From the NCBI RefSeq assembly GCF_029626225.1, contig NZ_JARUBP010000001.1:4030001-4094000 (forward strand): DNA of 64,000 nt, read 5' to 3'. Positions 16,040 to 25,855 of the stretch are shown here, piece after piece. Under the pieces are notes generated by a model. The model saw nothing but the letters and a program-made list of their open reading frames with translations. It was not told the origin of the DNA and did no database searches. Position 1 is the first letter of the stretch. Each line of letters opens with the position of its first letter. The translations under genes were made by a program, and so were the position numbers. The DNA is from Asanoa sp. WMMD1127 (GTDB taxonomy: Bacteria; Actinomycetota; Actinomycetes; Mycobacteriales; Micromonosporaceae).

Positions 16040-16081
16040 TTGACAGCCCTGAAACCCGATGGCAACATGGGAGCGCTTCCA
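16040..16081 (+). promoter_or_regulatory. Promoter with CebR-type operator ahead of the GH9-PL11 operon
   Basis: TTGACA (16040-16045) is followed after 17 nt by CAACAT (16063-16068), then at 16068-16081 by TGGGAGCGCTTCCA. That matches the 14-bp palindrome TGGGAGCGCTCCCA recognised by the cellulose-utilisation repressor CebR of Streptomyces at all but one base. The operator touches the -10 region, as expected for repression relieved by cellobiose or cello-oligosaccharides (function inferred). Confidence 0.75.
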
Positions 16082-16110
16082 GCCATAGTCATCAATGGAG
16101 GGGACGGCTC

Positions 16111-19100
16111 GTGACCCGTCATGCCCGCGGCCCGGCCGCCCTCGTCATCACCGCGCTGCTCGTGGCCGCGGCGCCCGCGGCACCGGCCCACGCGGCCCCG
16201 GTCGAGCACATCGCCAACGGCACCTTCGACGCCGGCACCTCGCCCTGGTGGTCGACCGCCAACACCACCCTGGCCGTACGCGACGGCCGCCTCTGCGTCG
16301 ACGTTCCCGGCGGCACCGCCAACCCCTGGGACGTCGCCATCGGCCACAACGGCATCCCGCTCGCCGACGGCGCCGCCTACACCCTCGCCTTCACGGCGGA
16401 CGCCACAGTGGACACCACCGTGGCGGCCAACGTCCAACTCAACGCCGCCCCCTACACCACGGTGTTCTCCACGAGCGTCACCGCCGACGGCACACCGCGG
16501 ACCCACACGTTCACCAGCGACCTGACCGCCACCGACGGCACGTTCACCCTCCAGCTCGGCGGCAAGGCCGACCCCTACACGTTCTGCCTCGACGACGTCA
16601 GCCTCACCAGCGACGGCGAGCTCGACCCCGAGCAGATCGAGAACGGCGACTTCGGCGACGGCCAGGCCGGCTGGTACTCCTACGGAACCACGAGCACCGC
16701 GGTCGAGGACGGCCGGCTCTGCTCCGTCGTGCCCGGCGGCCTGGCCAACCCGTGGGACGGCGGGGTCGGCCAGAACGACGTCCGCCTCACCGCCGGCGCC
16801 GCCTACACGCTGAGCTTCGACGCCCAGGCCGACCCGGCCGCCACCGTACGCGTCGCGGTGCAGCTCGGCGCCGACCCGTACACCGGCTACTTCAGTCGCG
16901 ACCTCGCGCTGACCCCGGCCGGCGACCACTACGAGTTCACCTTCACCGCCCCCGACGACACCCCGGCGGGCCAGGTCGCGTTCCAGGTCGGCGGCAACGC
17001 GGCCGGCTACCGCTTCTGCCTCGACAACGTCTCCCTGCGCGGCGGCGAGGCCGAGCCGCCCTACGTGCCCGACACCGGCCCGCGCGTCCGGGTCAACCAG
17101 GTCGGCTACCTCCCCGACGGCCCGAAGCGCGCCACCCTCGTCACCGACGCCACCGCCGCCGTGCCGTGGCAGCTCAGGAACAGCGCCGGCGCCACGGTGG
17201 CCAGCGGCTCGACCACCCCGCGCGGCACCGACGCGGCATCCGGCCAGAACGTGCACACCATCGACTTCACCGGGTACGCCGCCGAGGCGCGCGACCTCAC
17301 CCTGACCGCCGACGGGGAGACCAGCCACCCGTTCGACGTCACGAAGACCCTCTACGACCAGCTGCGCTCCGACTCTCTGCAGTTCTTCTACATCCAGCGC
17401 AGCGGCATCGCGATCGACGGCGACCTGGTCGGCGAGGAGTACGCCCGCCCCGCCGGCCACTTGGGACAAAGCCCGAACCAGGGCGACACCGACGTCCCGT
17501 GCCAGCCCGGGGTCTGCGACTACCGGCTCGACGCCCGGGGCGGCTGGTACGACGCCGGCGACCACGGCAAGTACGTGGTCAACGGCGGCATCGCCACGGC
17601 CCAGCTGCTGAGCACCTACGAGCGCACGAAGACCGCTCCCACCGGCCGTTTCGGCGAGAAGCTGGCCGACGGCACGCTCCGCGTCCCCGAGCGCGGCAAC
17701 GCCGTCCCGGACGTCCTCGACGAGGCGCGCTGGGAGCTGGAGTGGCTGTTGCGAATGCAGGTCCCCGCCGGCAAGCCGCTGGCCGGCATGGCCCACCACA
17801 AGCTGCACGACCAGAACTGGACCGGCCTGCCGCTGCAGCCGCAGGACGACCCGCAGCCCCGCGAGCTGCACCCGCCGTCGACCGCCGCCACGCTCAACCT
17901 GGCCGCCGCCGCGGCGCAGGGCGCCCGGCTCTGGGCGCCCTACGACCCGGCCTTCGCGGCCCGCGCCCTCACCGCGGCCAAGACGGCGTACGCCGCCGCC
18001 AAGGCGCACCCCGCCGTCTACGCGAGCCCGACCGACGGCAACGGCGGCGGCGCCTACAGCGACAACGACGTGACCGACGAGTTCTACTGGGCCGCCGCCG
18101 AGCTCTACCTCACCACCGGCGCGGCGACCTACCAGGCCGACGTCACGGCCAGCCCGCACCACACCGGCGACGTGTTCGCCGCGACCGGCTTCTCGTGGGG
18201 CAGCACCGCGGCGCTCGGCCGGCTCGACCTCGCCACGGTCCCCAATGGACTGCCGGCCGCCGAGAAGAACCGCATCCGGCAGTCCGTGCTGACCGCGGCC
18301 GACGCCTACCTCGCCACGGCCGCCGGCCAGGCCTACGGTCTGCCGATGCCGGGCTCGCCCAACGCGTACTTCTGGGGCGCCAACAGCAACATCATCAACA
18401 ACGGCGTGGTGCTGGCCACCGCGTACGACCTGAGCGGCCAGGCCAAGTACCGCGCCGGCGCCATCGAGGCGATGGACTACATCCTCGGGCGCAACGCGCT
18501 CAACCAGTCCTATGTGACCGGCTGGGGCGAGAACGCGTCCGAAAACCAGCACAGCCGCATCTTCGCCAACCAGCTCGACTCCGCGCTGCCGCACCCACCG
18601 GCCGGCTCGATCGCCGGTGGCGCCAACGCGAGCCTCGACGACCCGTTCGCCAAGCAGTTGCTCGACGGTTGCCGGCCGATGTTCTGCTACGTCGACGACA
18701 TCAACTCGTACGCCACGAACGAGGTCGCCGTCAACTGGAACTCGGCGCTGGCCTGGCTCGCGTCGTTCCTCGCCGACCAGGGCGCCGGCCCGGCCCCGAC
18801 GGCCGTGTCCTGCCGCGTCGTCTACACCAACTTCGGCGCGTGGCAGGGCAACACCGGCTTCACCGGCCAGCTCGACATCACCAACACCGGCCGCACTCCG
18901 ATCGACGGCTGGACCGCCCGGTTCGCGTTCACCGGCGACCAGAAGCTGCGCGACGCGTGGCTGGCGCAGGCGAGCCAGGCCGGTGCGGTGCTGACGGCCC
19001 GCAACGAGGCGCACAACGCCCGCATCCAACCGGGGGCCACCGCGATGTTCGGCTTCAACGCCACCCAGTCGTCCTCCTACGCCAATCCCGCGCCGAGCCT

Positions 19101-19134
19101 GGTGACCGTCAACGGAAGCCGGTGCTCGTCATGA
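16111..19134 (+). CDS. Secreted multidomain GH9 endoglucanase (CBM4/9-CBM4/9-Ig-GH9-CBM2)
   Basis: 1007 residues. Signal peptide 1-28 (ending AAPAHA). Two carbohydrate-binding modules of the CBM4/9 type follow, both starting with the (I/E)NG-F motif (about 33-170 and 180-310). Next are the Ig-like domain of CelD-type enzymes ([17 protein letters not shown], 320-410) and the GH9 (alpha/alpha)6 barrel (about 420-890). Its active site is present: catalytic Asp in [28 protein letters not shown], and the acid Glu in [19 protein letters not shown]-terminal CBM2 spans 900-1007, with its third surface aromatic changed (EAHNARI, His in place of Trp). It hydrolyses beta-1,4-glucan outside the cell. GTG start with GGAGGGG upstream. 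Its stop overlaps the PL11 gene by ATGA. Confidence 0.93.
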   Translation: MTRHARGPAALVITALLVAAAPAAPAHAAPVEHIANGTFDAGTSPWWSTANTTLAVRDGRLCVDVPGGTANPWDVAIGHNGIPLADGAAYTLAFTADATVDTTVAANVQLNAAPYTTVFSTSVTADGTPRTHTFTSDLTATDGTFTLQLGGKADPYTFCLDDVSLTSDGELDPEQIENGDFGDGQAGWYSYGTTSTAVEDGRLCSVVPGGLANPWDGGVGQNDVRLTAGAAYTLSFDAQADPAATVRVAVQLGADPYTGYFSRDLALTPAGDHYEFTFTAPDDTPAGQVAFQVGGNAAGYRFCLDNVSLRGGEAEPPYVPDTGPRVRVNQVGYLPDGPKRATLVTDATAAVPWQLRNSAGATVASGSTTPRGTDAASGQNVHTIDFTGYAAEARDLTLTADGETSHPFDVTKTLYDQLRSDSLQFFYIQRSGIAIDGDLVGEEYARPAGHLGQSPNQGDTDVPCQPGVCDYRLDARGGWYDAGDHGKYVVNGGIATAQLLSTYERTKTAPTGRFGEKLADGTLRVPERGNAVPDVLDEARWELEWLLRMQVPAGKPLAGMAHHKLHDQNWTGLPLQPQDDPQPRELHPPSTAATLNLAAAAAQGARLWAPYDPAFAARALTAAKTAYAAAKAHPAVYASPTDGNGGGAYSDNDVTDEFYWAAAELYLTTGAATYQADVTASPHHTGDVFAATGFSWGSTAALGRLDLATVPNGLPAAEKNRIRQSVLTAADAYLATAAGQAYGLPMPGSPNAYFWGANSNIINNGVVLATAYDLSGQAKYRAGAIEAMDYILGRNALNQSYVTGWGENASENQHSRIFANQLDSALPHPPAGSIAGGANASLDDPFAKQLLDGCRPMFCYVDDINSYATNEVAVNWNSALAWLASFLADQGAGPAPTAVSCRVVYTNFGAWQGNTGFTGQLDITNTGRTPIDGWTARFAFTGDQKLRDAWLAQASQAGAVLTARNEAHNARIQPGATAMFGFNATQSSSYANPAPSLVTVNGSRCSS

Positions 19135-21332
19135 GGACGCCAGCGGTCGTGACGGCGACCGCGCTCCTCGGCGCGAGCCTCGCCGCCGCGGTGGGCACCG
19201 CCACCGCGGCGGCGGGGTGCCGGGTCGACTACACGGTGCCCAACCAGTGGCAGGGCGGATTCGGCGCGAGCGTGACCGTGACCAACCTCGGCGACCCGAT
19301 CAACGGCTGGACGCTCACCTGGGCCTACACCGCGGGCCAGACCGTCACCCAGGCCTGGAACGCCACCGTGACCCAGTCAGGGACCGCGGTCACCGCCCGC
19401 GACGCGGGCTACAACGCGGCCCTGCCGACCAACGGGACGGCCACGTTCGGCTTCAACGGCGCCTGGACGAGCAGCAACCCGGCCCCGGCGACCTTCACGC
19501 TCAACGGCACGGCCTGCACCGGCGGCACCGCGCCGGAAACGCCAGCGCCGACCCCGACCGACCCGCCGACCAACCCGCCGGCACCGGGCGCCAAGCAGGT
19601 CGAGGACCTCGACCGCGGCGCCATCTCCGTCCGCTCCGGCACCGGCAACCTCGTCTCCTGGCGCCTGCTGGGCACGGAGGCCACCAACACCGGCTTCCAC
19701 GTCTACCGCGGCACCACCCGGGTGACCACCACCCCGATCACCACGACCACGAACTACCTCGACGCCGGGGCCCCGACCGACGCCGCCTACACGATCCGCG
19801 CGGTCGTCAACGGCGTCGAACAGCCCGCGAGCCCACCGGCCCTGCGGTTCGTCAACGGCTACCTCGACGTGCCGATCCAGCGCCCGGCCGGCGGCACCAC
19901 CCCGACCGGCGAGGCCTACACCTACAGCGCCAACGACGCGAGCGTCGGCGACCTGGACGGCGACGGCGACTACGAGATCGTGCTCAAGTGGGACCCGAGC
20001 AACGCCAAGGACAACTCGCAGGCGGGCTACACCGGCCCCGTTCATGTCGACGCCTACCGGCTCGACGGCACCCGGCTGTGGCGGATCGACCTCGGCCGCA
20101 ACATCCGCGCCGGCGCCCACTACACCCAGTTCCAGGTCTACGACTACGACGGCGACGGCGCCGCCGAGGTGGCCATGAAGACCGCCGACGGCAGCCGCTC
20201 GGGCACCGGTCAGGTGATCGGCAACGCGGGCGCCGACCACCGCAACAGCAGCGGCTACGTGCTGGCGGGCCCGGAGTTCCTCACGATGTTCGACGGCCGC
20301 ACCGGCGCCGTCCGGTCCACCGTGGACTATCAGCCACCGCGCGGCACGGTGTCGAGCTGGGGCGACAACTACGGCAACCGGGTGGACCGCTTCCTCGCCG
20401 GCACCGCGTACCTCGACGGCGCACGGCCGTCGCTGATCGTCTCCCGCGGCTACTACACCCGCACGGTCATCGTCGCCTACGACTTCCGCGGCGGCGCCCT
20501 CCAGCGCCGCTGGACGTTCGACTCCAACACGGCGGGCAGCGCGTACGCCGGGCAGGGCAACCACAGCCTCACCATCGGCGACGTCGACGCCGACGGCCGC
20601 GACGAGGTGGTCTTCGGCGCGATGACGGTCGACGACAACGGCTCTCCACTGTGGAACACCCGGCACGGCCACGGCGACGCCGCCCACCTCGGTGACCTCG
20701 ACCCGGGCCGCCCCGGTCTCGAATACTTCAAGGTCTCCGAGGACGCCAGCAAGCCCGGCTCGTGGTTCGCCGACGCCCGCACCGGCCAGGTGCTCTGGTC
20801 GACCGCGCCGGCCGGTGACAACGGCCGGGGCGTCGCCGCCGACGTGCACGCCGGCAGCCCGGGCGCGGAGTCGTGGTCCTCCGCCGTCGACGGCCTGCGC
20901 TCGACCACCGGTGCGAATGTCGGCCGCAAGCCGTCGTCGGCCAACTTCGTCATCTGGTGGGACGGCGACCCCGTGCGGGAACTGCTCGACCAGACCCGGA
21001 TCGACAAGTACGGCACGGGCGGCGACACGCGCCTGCTCACAGGATCCGGGGTGGCCGGCAACAACGGCACCAAGGCCACCCCGGCCCTGTCCGGCGACAT
21101 CCTCGGCGACTGGCGCGAGGAGGTGATCTGGCGGACCACCGAGAGCACGGCGCTGCGGATCTACGCGACGCCGAGCCCGACGGACCGGAGGATCCACACG
21201 CTGGCCCACGACCCGCAGTACCGGGTCGCCCTCGCGTGGCAGAACACCGCCTACAACCAGCCGCCGCACCCGAGCTTCTTCATCGGCGCGGGCATGGCCC
21301 AACCACCGCGCCCCAACGTCTACGTGAGCTGA
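19131..21332 (+). CDS. Secreted rhamnogalacturonan lyase (PL11) with N-terminal CBM2
   Basis: 733 residues. Signal peptide about 1-27, CBM2 at 28-135 ([16 protein letters not shown] ... [10 protein letters not shown] ... NGTAC), a Pro/Thr linker at 136-155, then a PL11 catalytic region of about 575 residues beginning [25 protein letters not shown]. The eight-bladed propeller and its calcium-type loops are visible as repeated DxDGDG segments ([48 protein letters not shown]). The enzyme beta-eliminates the rhamnogalacturonan I backbone of pectin, as known for YesW/YesX. Being coupled to a GH9 cellulase behind a CebR-like box suggests pectin cleavage is switched on together with cellulose use. 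The 3' end overlaps the convergent oxidoreductase gene by 13 bp. Confidence 0.92.
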   Translation: MRTPAVVTATALLGASLAAAVGTATAAAGCRVDYTVPNQWQGGFGASVTVTNLGDPINGWTLTWAYTAGQTVTQAWNATVTQSGTAVTARDAGYNAALPTNGTATFGFNGAWTSSNPAPATFTLNGTACTGGTAPETPAPTPTDPPTNPPAPGAKQVEDLDRGAISVRSGTGNLVSWRLLGTEATNTGFHVYRGTTRVTTTPITTTTNYLDAGAPTDAAYTIRAVVNGVEQPASPPALRFVNGYLDVPIQRPAGGTTPTGEAYTYSANDASVGDLDGDGDYEIVLKWDPSNAKDNSQAGYTGPVHVDAYRLDGTRLWRIDLGRNIRAGAHYTQFQVYDYDGDGAAEVAMKTADGSRSGTGQVIGNAGADHRNSSGYVLAGPEFLTMFDGRTGAVRSTVDYQPPRGTVSSWGDNYGNRVDRFLAGTAYLDGARPSLIVSRGYYTRTVIVAYDFRGGALQRRWTFDSNTAGSAYAGQGNHSLTIGDVDADGRDEVVFGAMTVDDNGSPLWNTRHGHGDAAHLGDLDPGRPGLEYFKVSEDASKPGSWFADARTGQVLWSTAPAGDNGRGVAADVHAGSPGAESWSSAVDGLRSTTGANVGRKPSSANFVIWWDGDPVRELLDQTRIDKYGTGGDTRLLTGSGVAGNNGTKATPALSGDILGDWREEVIWRTTESTALRIYATPSPTDRRIHTLAHDPQYRVALAWQNTAYNQPPHPSFFIGAGMAQPPRPNVYVS

Positions 21333-22306
21333 CTGACCAGCTCGAACGAGCGGATCCGGTCCTCGACGTCGTACACCATGGTGGTCAGCATCAGCTCGTC
21401 CGCCCTGGTCGCCTCGAGCAGGGCCGACAGCTGCCCGGAGACCGTCGACAGCGAGCCGACCGCCTGCCCGACCTGGCGGTCGGCCATGAACACCCGTTCC
21501 ACCTCGGTGTAGGGGTGGGCGGCGGCCTCCTCCGGCGTGGCCAGCGGCTGCGGCCGGCCCTGGCGCAGCCGCAGGAACGACAGCCCGGCCGGCCCGGTCA
21601 GGAACTGCGCCCGCTCGTCGGTCTCCGCGGCGACCACGGACACCGCGACCATGGCGTACGGCGCGTCCAGCCACCGTGACGGCCGGAACCGGTCGCGGTA
21701 GAGGGCCAGGGCCGGCAGCGTGTTCTGGGCGCTGAAGTGGTGCGCGAACGCGAACGGCAGCCCGAGCAGCCCGGCCAGCTGGGCGCTGTAGCCGCTCGAG
21801 CCCAGCAGCCACACCTCGGGCGACTCGCCGGCGCCCGGTGACGCCACGATCTGCCCGGGGTCATCGCCGGTGAAGAAGTTGATCAGGTCGGCCAGCTCCT
21901 GCGGGAACTGCTCCGCCGACAGGCCCTCGACGGTCCGCCGCAGCGCCAGGGCGGTGGCCTGGTCGGTGCCCGGAGCGCGGCCGATGCCCAGGTCGATCCG
22001 GCCCGGATGCAGGGCCGACAGGGTGCCGAACTGCTCGGCGACCACCAGCGGCGCGTGGTTGGGCAGCATCACGCCGCCCGAGCCGACCCGGATCGTCGAG
22101 GTGTTGGCGGCCAGGTGCGCGAGCAGCACGGCCGGGGCCGAGGAGGCGATGGCGGGCATGTTGTGGTGCTCGGCCACCCAGAAGCGGCGGAAGCCGAGCT
22201 CCTCGGTGCGCTTGGCGAGCGCGGTGGTGTGGGCCAGCGCCTCACCGGGCGAGCCGTTGGCGGCGACGGGGGCGACATCGAGGACGGAGAGCGGAACGTC
22301 GATCAC
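21320..22306 (-). CDS. Luciferase-like (LLM) flavin-dependent oxidoreductase, MsnO8 type
   Basis: 328 residues. TIM-barrel bacterial-luciferase fold with VPLSVLDVAPVAANGSPGEAL at the start, FRRFWVAEHHNMPAIASSAPAVLL, RVGSGGVMLPNHAPLVVAEQFGTL, GRIDLGIGRAPGTD and VWLLGSSGYSAQLA. These are hallmarks of the MsnO8-like subgroup that uses reduced FMN. No signal peptide. It lies 39 bp downstream of another LLM oxidoreductase on the same strand, likely co-transcribed. The substrate is unknown, and I see no link to the flanking polysaccharidases. Confidence 0.88.
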   Translation of the reverse strand: MIDVPLSVLDVAPVAANGSPGEALAHTTALAKRTEELGFRRFWVAEHHNMPAIASSAPAVLLAHLAANTSTIRVGSGGVMLPNHAPLVVAEQFGTLSALHPGRIDLGIGRAPGTDQATALALRRTVEGLSAEQFPQELADLINFFTGDDPGQIVASPGAGESPEVWLLGSSGYSAQLAGLLGLPFAFAHHFSAQNTLPALALYRDRFRPSRWLDAPYAMVAVSVVAAETDERAQFLTGPAGLSFLRLRQGRPQPLATPEEAAAHPYTEVERVFMADRQVGQAVGSLSTVSGQLSALLEATRADELMLTTMVYDVEDRIRSFELVSQLT

Positions 22307-22345
22307 GAACCAGACTCAACGCCGCCGGGCGGGAATACCTTCCCG

Positions 22346-23308
22346 TTACAGCCGTCGGAGAGCCGGAATCAGGTCACTCTCGGCCCAGTCGAGGAAATCC
22401 CGCTGGCTCTCGTCGCCGATCTGGAGGACCGAGACGCTGGTGAACCCGGCGTCGACGTACTTCTTGACCGCTTCGACGTGCGCGTCGAGGTCCGGACCGC
22501 AGACGATGCCCTGGGCGACGTCCTCCTCCCGCACGAACCGTGACGCCTGGGCGAACGCGTCGGGGTTCGGCAGGTTGGAGTTGACCTTCCAGCCGAGGCC
22601 GAACCACGGGAACTGCTCGTGGGCGATCTTCCGGCAGGCCGCCTCGTCGGTGCCCCAGCAGATCGGCACCTGGCCGTAGCGGGGCTTGCCGGCGCCGCCC
22701 GCCTCGTCGAACATCCGCAGCAGCTTGGCCACCGGCTCGGTCGCGATCGCGCCGTCGCCGTACTCGCCGGCCAGTCCCGCCGACTCCGGCCCGGAGAGCG
22801 CCACCGCGATCGGCACCCGGCGGTCCGAGCGGTCCCAGACGTACGCCTCGGGCACCTCGAAGTACTCGCCGGAGTAGGTGAGCTTCTCGCCGTCGAGCAG
22901 CGGCCGGATGATCTCCAGCGCCTCGGCCAGCATCGCGTGCCGCTCGCGCACGTGCGGCCACGGCCCGACCACGTGCTCGTTGAGGTTCTCGCCGGCGCCG
23001 ACGCCGAGCACGAACCGGCCGTCGGCCAGCAGCTGCATGGTCGCCGCCTTCTGCGCCACCACGGTCGGGTGGTAGCGGCGCGTGGGACAGGTGATGTAGG
23101 TCATCAGCTCGACCCGGGAGGTCGCGTGGGCCACGGCGCCCAGCACCGACCAGGCGTACGGCGCGTGCCCCTGCGCGTCCAGCCACGGGTAGTAGTGGTC
23201 GGAGATGGTGATCTGGTCGAAGCCGACCTCCTCCGCCCGGATCGCGTAGTCGACCAGTTCCTTCGGCCCGGACTGCTCGCACAACAGGGAGTAGCCGACG
23301 GCGACCAT
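22346..23308 (-). CDS. LLM-class F420-dependent oxidoreductase (FGD-like)
   Basis: 320 residues. The sequence follows the glucose-6-phosphate-dehydrogenase-like F420 enzymes: GYSLLCEQSGPKELVDYA, FDQITISDHYYPWLDAQGHAPYAWSVLGA, TYITCPTRRYHP, FVLGVGAGENLNEHVVG and VPIAVALSGPESAGLAGEYGDG. It should transfer hydride between cofactor F420 and an unknown substrate in the cytosol. The ATG at 23308 is preceded by GGAGG. It precedes the MsnO8-type gene by 39 bp, forming a pair of luciferase-fold enzymes that use different flavins. Confidence 0.88.
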   Translation of the reverse strand: MVAVGYSLLCEQSGPKELVDYAIRAEEVGFDQITISDHYYPWLDAQGHAPYAWSVLGAVAHATSRVELMTYITCPTRRYHPTVVAQKAATMQLLADGRFVLGVGAGENLNEHVVGPWPHVRERHAMLAEALEIIRPLLDGEKLTYSGEYFEVPEAYVWDRSDRRVPIAVALSGPESAGLAGEYGDGAIATEPVAKLLRMFDEAGGAGKPRYGQVPICWGTDEAACRKIAHEQFPWFGLGWKVNSNLPNPDAFAQASRFVREEDVAQGIVCGPDLDAHVEAVKKYVDAGFTSVSVLQIGDESQRDFLDWAESDLIPALRRL

Positions 23309-23395
23309 GGTTTCCCTCCTCGAAACATCACCTTTCGCCCCGCATACCCCGCTCGCCGGGGGCCAACCGCCCTCGGCCCGGCCGATGTGACGACC

Positions 23396-23439
23396 GTCAA
23401 CTTAACCGGTTGACCTGTCCCGGTCGGCGGCCCTAATGT
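23396..23439 (+). promoter_or_regulatory. Promoter and palindromic operator of the GH5 mannanase gene
   Basis: TTGACC (23410-23415), an 18-nt spacer and TAATGT (23434-23439). An inverted repeat GTCAAC-N7-GTTGAC (23396-23401, 23409-23414) with inner AACCGGTT overlaps the -35. The 5' leader also contains the hairpin CGGCAGCTG/CAGCTGCCG (23464-23487). No CebR-type box is present, so this gene is probably under a different repressor from the GH9 operon. Confidence 0.6.
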
Positions 23440-23521
23440 GGAGCGACGCCCCAGGGAGCCGGGCGGCAGCTGACGGGCCAGCTGCCGACCCCTTGTCACG
23501 TCTCCCTTGTGAAGGCAGGAA

Positions 23522-24901
23522 ATGCGATCCCGACTCCTCGCCGTCCTCACGGCGCTGTTCGCCGCCGCCCTCGCGGCCACGTTCGTCCTGACCATCGGTT
23601 CGCCGGCGCGCGCGGCCGCCGGCTTCACGGTCGCCAACGGCCGGCTCTACGACGCCAACGGCACCGAGTTCGTCATGCGCGGCATCAGCCACGCGCACAC
23701 CTGGTACCAGACCCAGACCCGCGCCTTCGCCGACATCAAGGCGACCGGCGCCAACACCGTGCGGGTCGTGCTCAGCGGCGGCCGCTGGCCGGCCAACGGC
23801 GCGGCCGACGTGGCCAACGTGGTCAACCTGTGCAGGCAGAACCGCCTGATCTGCGTGCTGGAGAACCACGACACCACGGGGTACGGCGAGCAGAGCGGCG
23901 CCGTGCCGCTGGCCACCGCCGTCGACTACTGGATCGGCCTGCGCGACGTGCTGGCCGGCCAGGAGCGCTACGTCATCATCAACATCGGCAACGAGCCGGT
24001 CGGCAACAACGCCGTCAGTCCGACCTGGACCCAGGCGACGACCACGGCGATCCAGCGGATGCGCCAGGCCGGCTTCGACCACACGCTGATGGTCGACGCG
24101 CCCAACTGGGGCCAGGACTGGCGGTTCGAGATGCGCGACAACGCGGCCGCCGTGTTCGCCGCCGACCCTGACCGCAACACGGTGTTCAGCATCCACATGT
24201 ACGGCGTCTTCGACACCGCCGCCGAGATCACCGACTATCTCGGCCGGTTCCGCACGGCCGGGCTGCCCATCGTCGTCGGGGAGTTCGGCCACAACCACTC
24301 CGACGGCAACCCCGACGAGGACACGATCATGTCGTACGCCCAGGCCAACCGGATCGGCTACATCGGCTGGTCGTGGAGCGGCAACGGCGGCGGCGTCGAA
24401 TACCTCGACATGGTCACCAACTTCGACCCCGCGCGGCCGACGAGCTGGGGTCAGCGGATCGTCGACGGGGTCAACGGGATCCGGTCGACCTCGCGCGAGG
24501 CGACCGTGTTCGGCGGCGGCCCGACCGGCAGCCCCACCGCGACGCCGACCACCGGGCCGACCCAGACCCCGACCGCGCAGCCGACCACGCCGCCGCCGGC
24601 CCGTGGCTGCACGGCCGCGTACCGCGTGATCGGTCAGTGGCCGGGCGGTTTCCAGGCCGAGGTCACCGTCACCGCCGGCAGCGCCGGCACGAGCGGGTGG
24701 ACCGTCGGCTGGAGCTGGGCCAACGGCCAGCGGATCAACCAGTCCTGGAACGCCACACTGTCCACCTCGGGCACCGCGGTCACCGCGCGCAACGTGACCT
24801 ACAACGGCACGCTGGGCGCCGGCGCCAGCGCCACGTTCGGCTTCCTCGGGTCGTGGACGGGCAGCAACACCACGCCGACGCTCACCTGCACCGCGAGCTG
24901 A
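23522..24901 (+). CDS. Secreted GH5 beta-mannanase with C-terminal CBM2
   Basis: 459 residues. Signal peptide 1-34 (ending SPARAAA). The GH5 TIM barrel spans 35-330 and reads like subfamily 8 mannanases: MRGISHAHTWYQTQT, NTVRVVLSGG, VLENHDTTGYGEQ, acid/base Glu in IINIGNEPVGNN, FSIHMYGVF, nucleophile Glu in PIVVGEFGHNHSDG and GWSWSGNGGGVEYLDMV. A Thr/Pro linker (335-360) leads to a CBM2 (361-459) with WPGGF and SWNAT; its third Trp position is Tyr (TYNGTL). It cuts beta-1,4-mannan outside the cell. ATG 23522 has AAGGCAGGAA upstream. Confidence 0.92.
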   Translation: MRSRLLAVLTALFAAALAATFVLTIGSPARAAAGFTVANGRLYDANGTEFVMRGISHAHTWYQTQTRAFADIKATGANTVRVVLSGGRWPANGAADVANVVNLCRQNRLICVLENHDTTGYGEQSGAVPLATAVDYWIGLRDVLAGQERYVIINIGNEPVGNNAVSPTWTQATTTAIQRMRQAGFDHTLMVDAPNWGQDWRFEMRDNAAAVFAADPDRNTVFSIHMYGVFDTAAEITDYLGRFRTAGLPIVVGEFGHNHSDGNPDEDTIMSYAQANRIGYIGWSWSGNGGGVEYLDMVTNFDPARPTSWGQRIVDGVNGIRSTSREATVFGGGPTGSPTATPTTGPTQTPTAQPTTPPPARGCTAAYRVIGQWPGGFQAEVTVTAGSAGTSGWTVGWSWANGQRINQSWNATLSTSGTAVTARNVTYNGTLGAGASATFGFLGSWTGSNTTPTLTCTAS

Positions 24902-24925
24902 GCCGGCCGGCGGCGCCGGGGTCGC

Positions 24926-25789
24926 TCAGTCGACCTCGGCGCTGCCGCTGACGCGGAGCTTGCGCCGCGCGCGCTCCGAGAACGTGGTGTGGCCGAGCCG
25001 GATGACCCGCGCCGCGGCCGGCACGGCGTTGACGTCGATCCGGTCGCCCGGGCCGACATAGGTCGCCACGCCGCCATCGACCTCGACCGCGAGCCGCCCG
25101 CTGCGCTCCAGCACGTCCAGCGTCACGGTCTCGTCGACCGAGAGCATCAGAGCCCGGTTGTACGACGAGTGCGGCGAGGACGGCACCACCAGCATGCCCT
25201 CGAGCCGGGGCGACACGATGGGGCCGCCGGCCGAGAACGCGTACGCCGTCGACCCGGTCGGCGTCGCCACGATCACCGCGTCGGCGGCGTAGCGGACGAA
25301 CGGGACGCCCAGGATGCGCACCCCGACGGCCGCGGAGCCGTCGCCGGGCACGCGTACGAGCGCGATGTCGTTGAAGGCCGTGACCTCTTTGTCGTTGGGC
25401 AGCCGCGAGCGGATGGCCAGGCGCTCCTCCAGCGAGAACTGCCGGTTGTCGATCGCGGAGAGCGCCCACGGCAGCTCGTCGACGTCGATCTCGGGCAGGT
25501 AGCCGAGCTTGCCCAGGTTGACGCCCAGCACCGGCGACTTGGTGCCGGCCGCGAGCCGCATGCTGCGCAGCATCGTCCCGTCGCCGCCGAGGCTGACCAG
25601 CAGGTTGGCCTTGGTCGCGAGGGTCTCCGCGTCGACCGGTATCGCGCTGCAGTCGATCCGCGCGATGTCGTCGGCCAGCCCCAGGACGGACGCGCCGTGG
25701 CCGTTGGCCCACTGGAGGATGGTCTCGATGGCCGTGGCCGAGTCGCGCTGCGGATGCAGCACGATCCCGACGGTATGCACCATTCCCAC
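24926..25789 (-). CDS. nadK: NAD kinase
   Basis: 287 residues. Diagnostic motifs are LLVSLGGDGTMLRSMRLAAG (GGDG), VLGVNLGKLGYLPEID, EVTAFNDIALVR (NE/D motif) and ATPTGSTAYAFSAGGPIVSP. The protein phosphorylates NAD to NADP in the cytosol. It may start at the GTG at 25789 or the ATG two codons later; TACAGT (25796-25801) lies six bases before the GTG, favouring a leaderless GTG start. The gene stands alone, away from the recN/tlyA-type neighbours often seen with actinobacterial NAD kinases, so it may be a second copy (inference). Confidence 0.93.
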   Translation of the reverse strand: MGMVHTVGIVLHPQRDSATAIETILQWANGHGASVLGLADDIARIDCSAIPVDAETLATKANLLVSLGGDGTMLRSMRLAAGTKSPVLGVNLGKLGYLPEIDVDELPWALSAIDNRQFSLEERLAIRSRLPNDKEVTAFNDIALVRVPGDGSAAVGVRILGVPFVRYAADAVIVATPTGSTAYAFSAGGPIVSPRLEGMLVVPSSPHSSYNRALMLSVDETVTLDVLERSGRLAVEVDGGVATYVGPGDRIDVNAVPAAARVIRLGHTTFSERARRKLRVSGSAEVD

Positions 25790-25815
25790 AGCGCAACTGT
25801 AGTGCGTAGACGACG

Positions 25816-25844
25816 GAGCGCCCGGTCTCGACGACCGGGCGCTC
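25816..25844 (-). terminator. Strong hairpin after the LolA-like gene
   Basis: GAGCGCCCGGTC (25816-25827) pairs perfectly with GACCGGGCGCTC (25833-25844) around TCGAC, 12 bp beyond the stop of the LolA-like gene. There is no T-run, which is usual for actinobacterial terminators. Confidence 0.65.
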
Positions 25845-25855
25845 CAGTGCGACGG

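Noticed and set aside
14440-19029. A 1529-codon open frame antisense to the GH9 gene
   Set aside because: It arises because third positions of the GH9 frame are almost all G or C. Only its last 218 codons (from 15096 down) form a real lipoprotein gene; the rest has biased, low-complexity composition and no family.
19377-21812. Long minus-strand frame across the PL11 gene
   Set aside because: Shadow of the lyase; Val/Arg/Ala-rich with no domain, and it also overlaps the real oxidoreductase gene out of frame.
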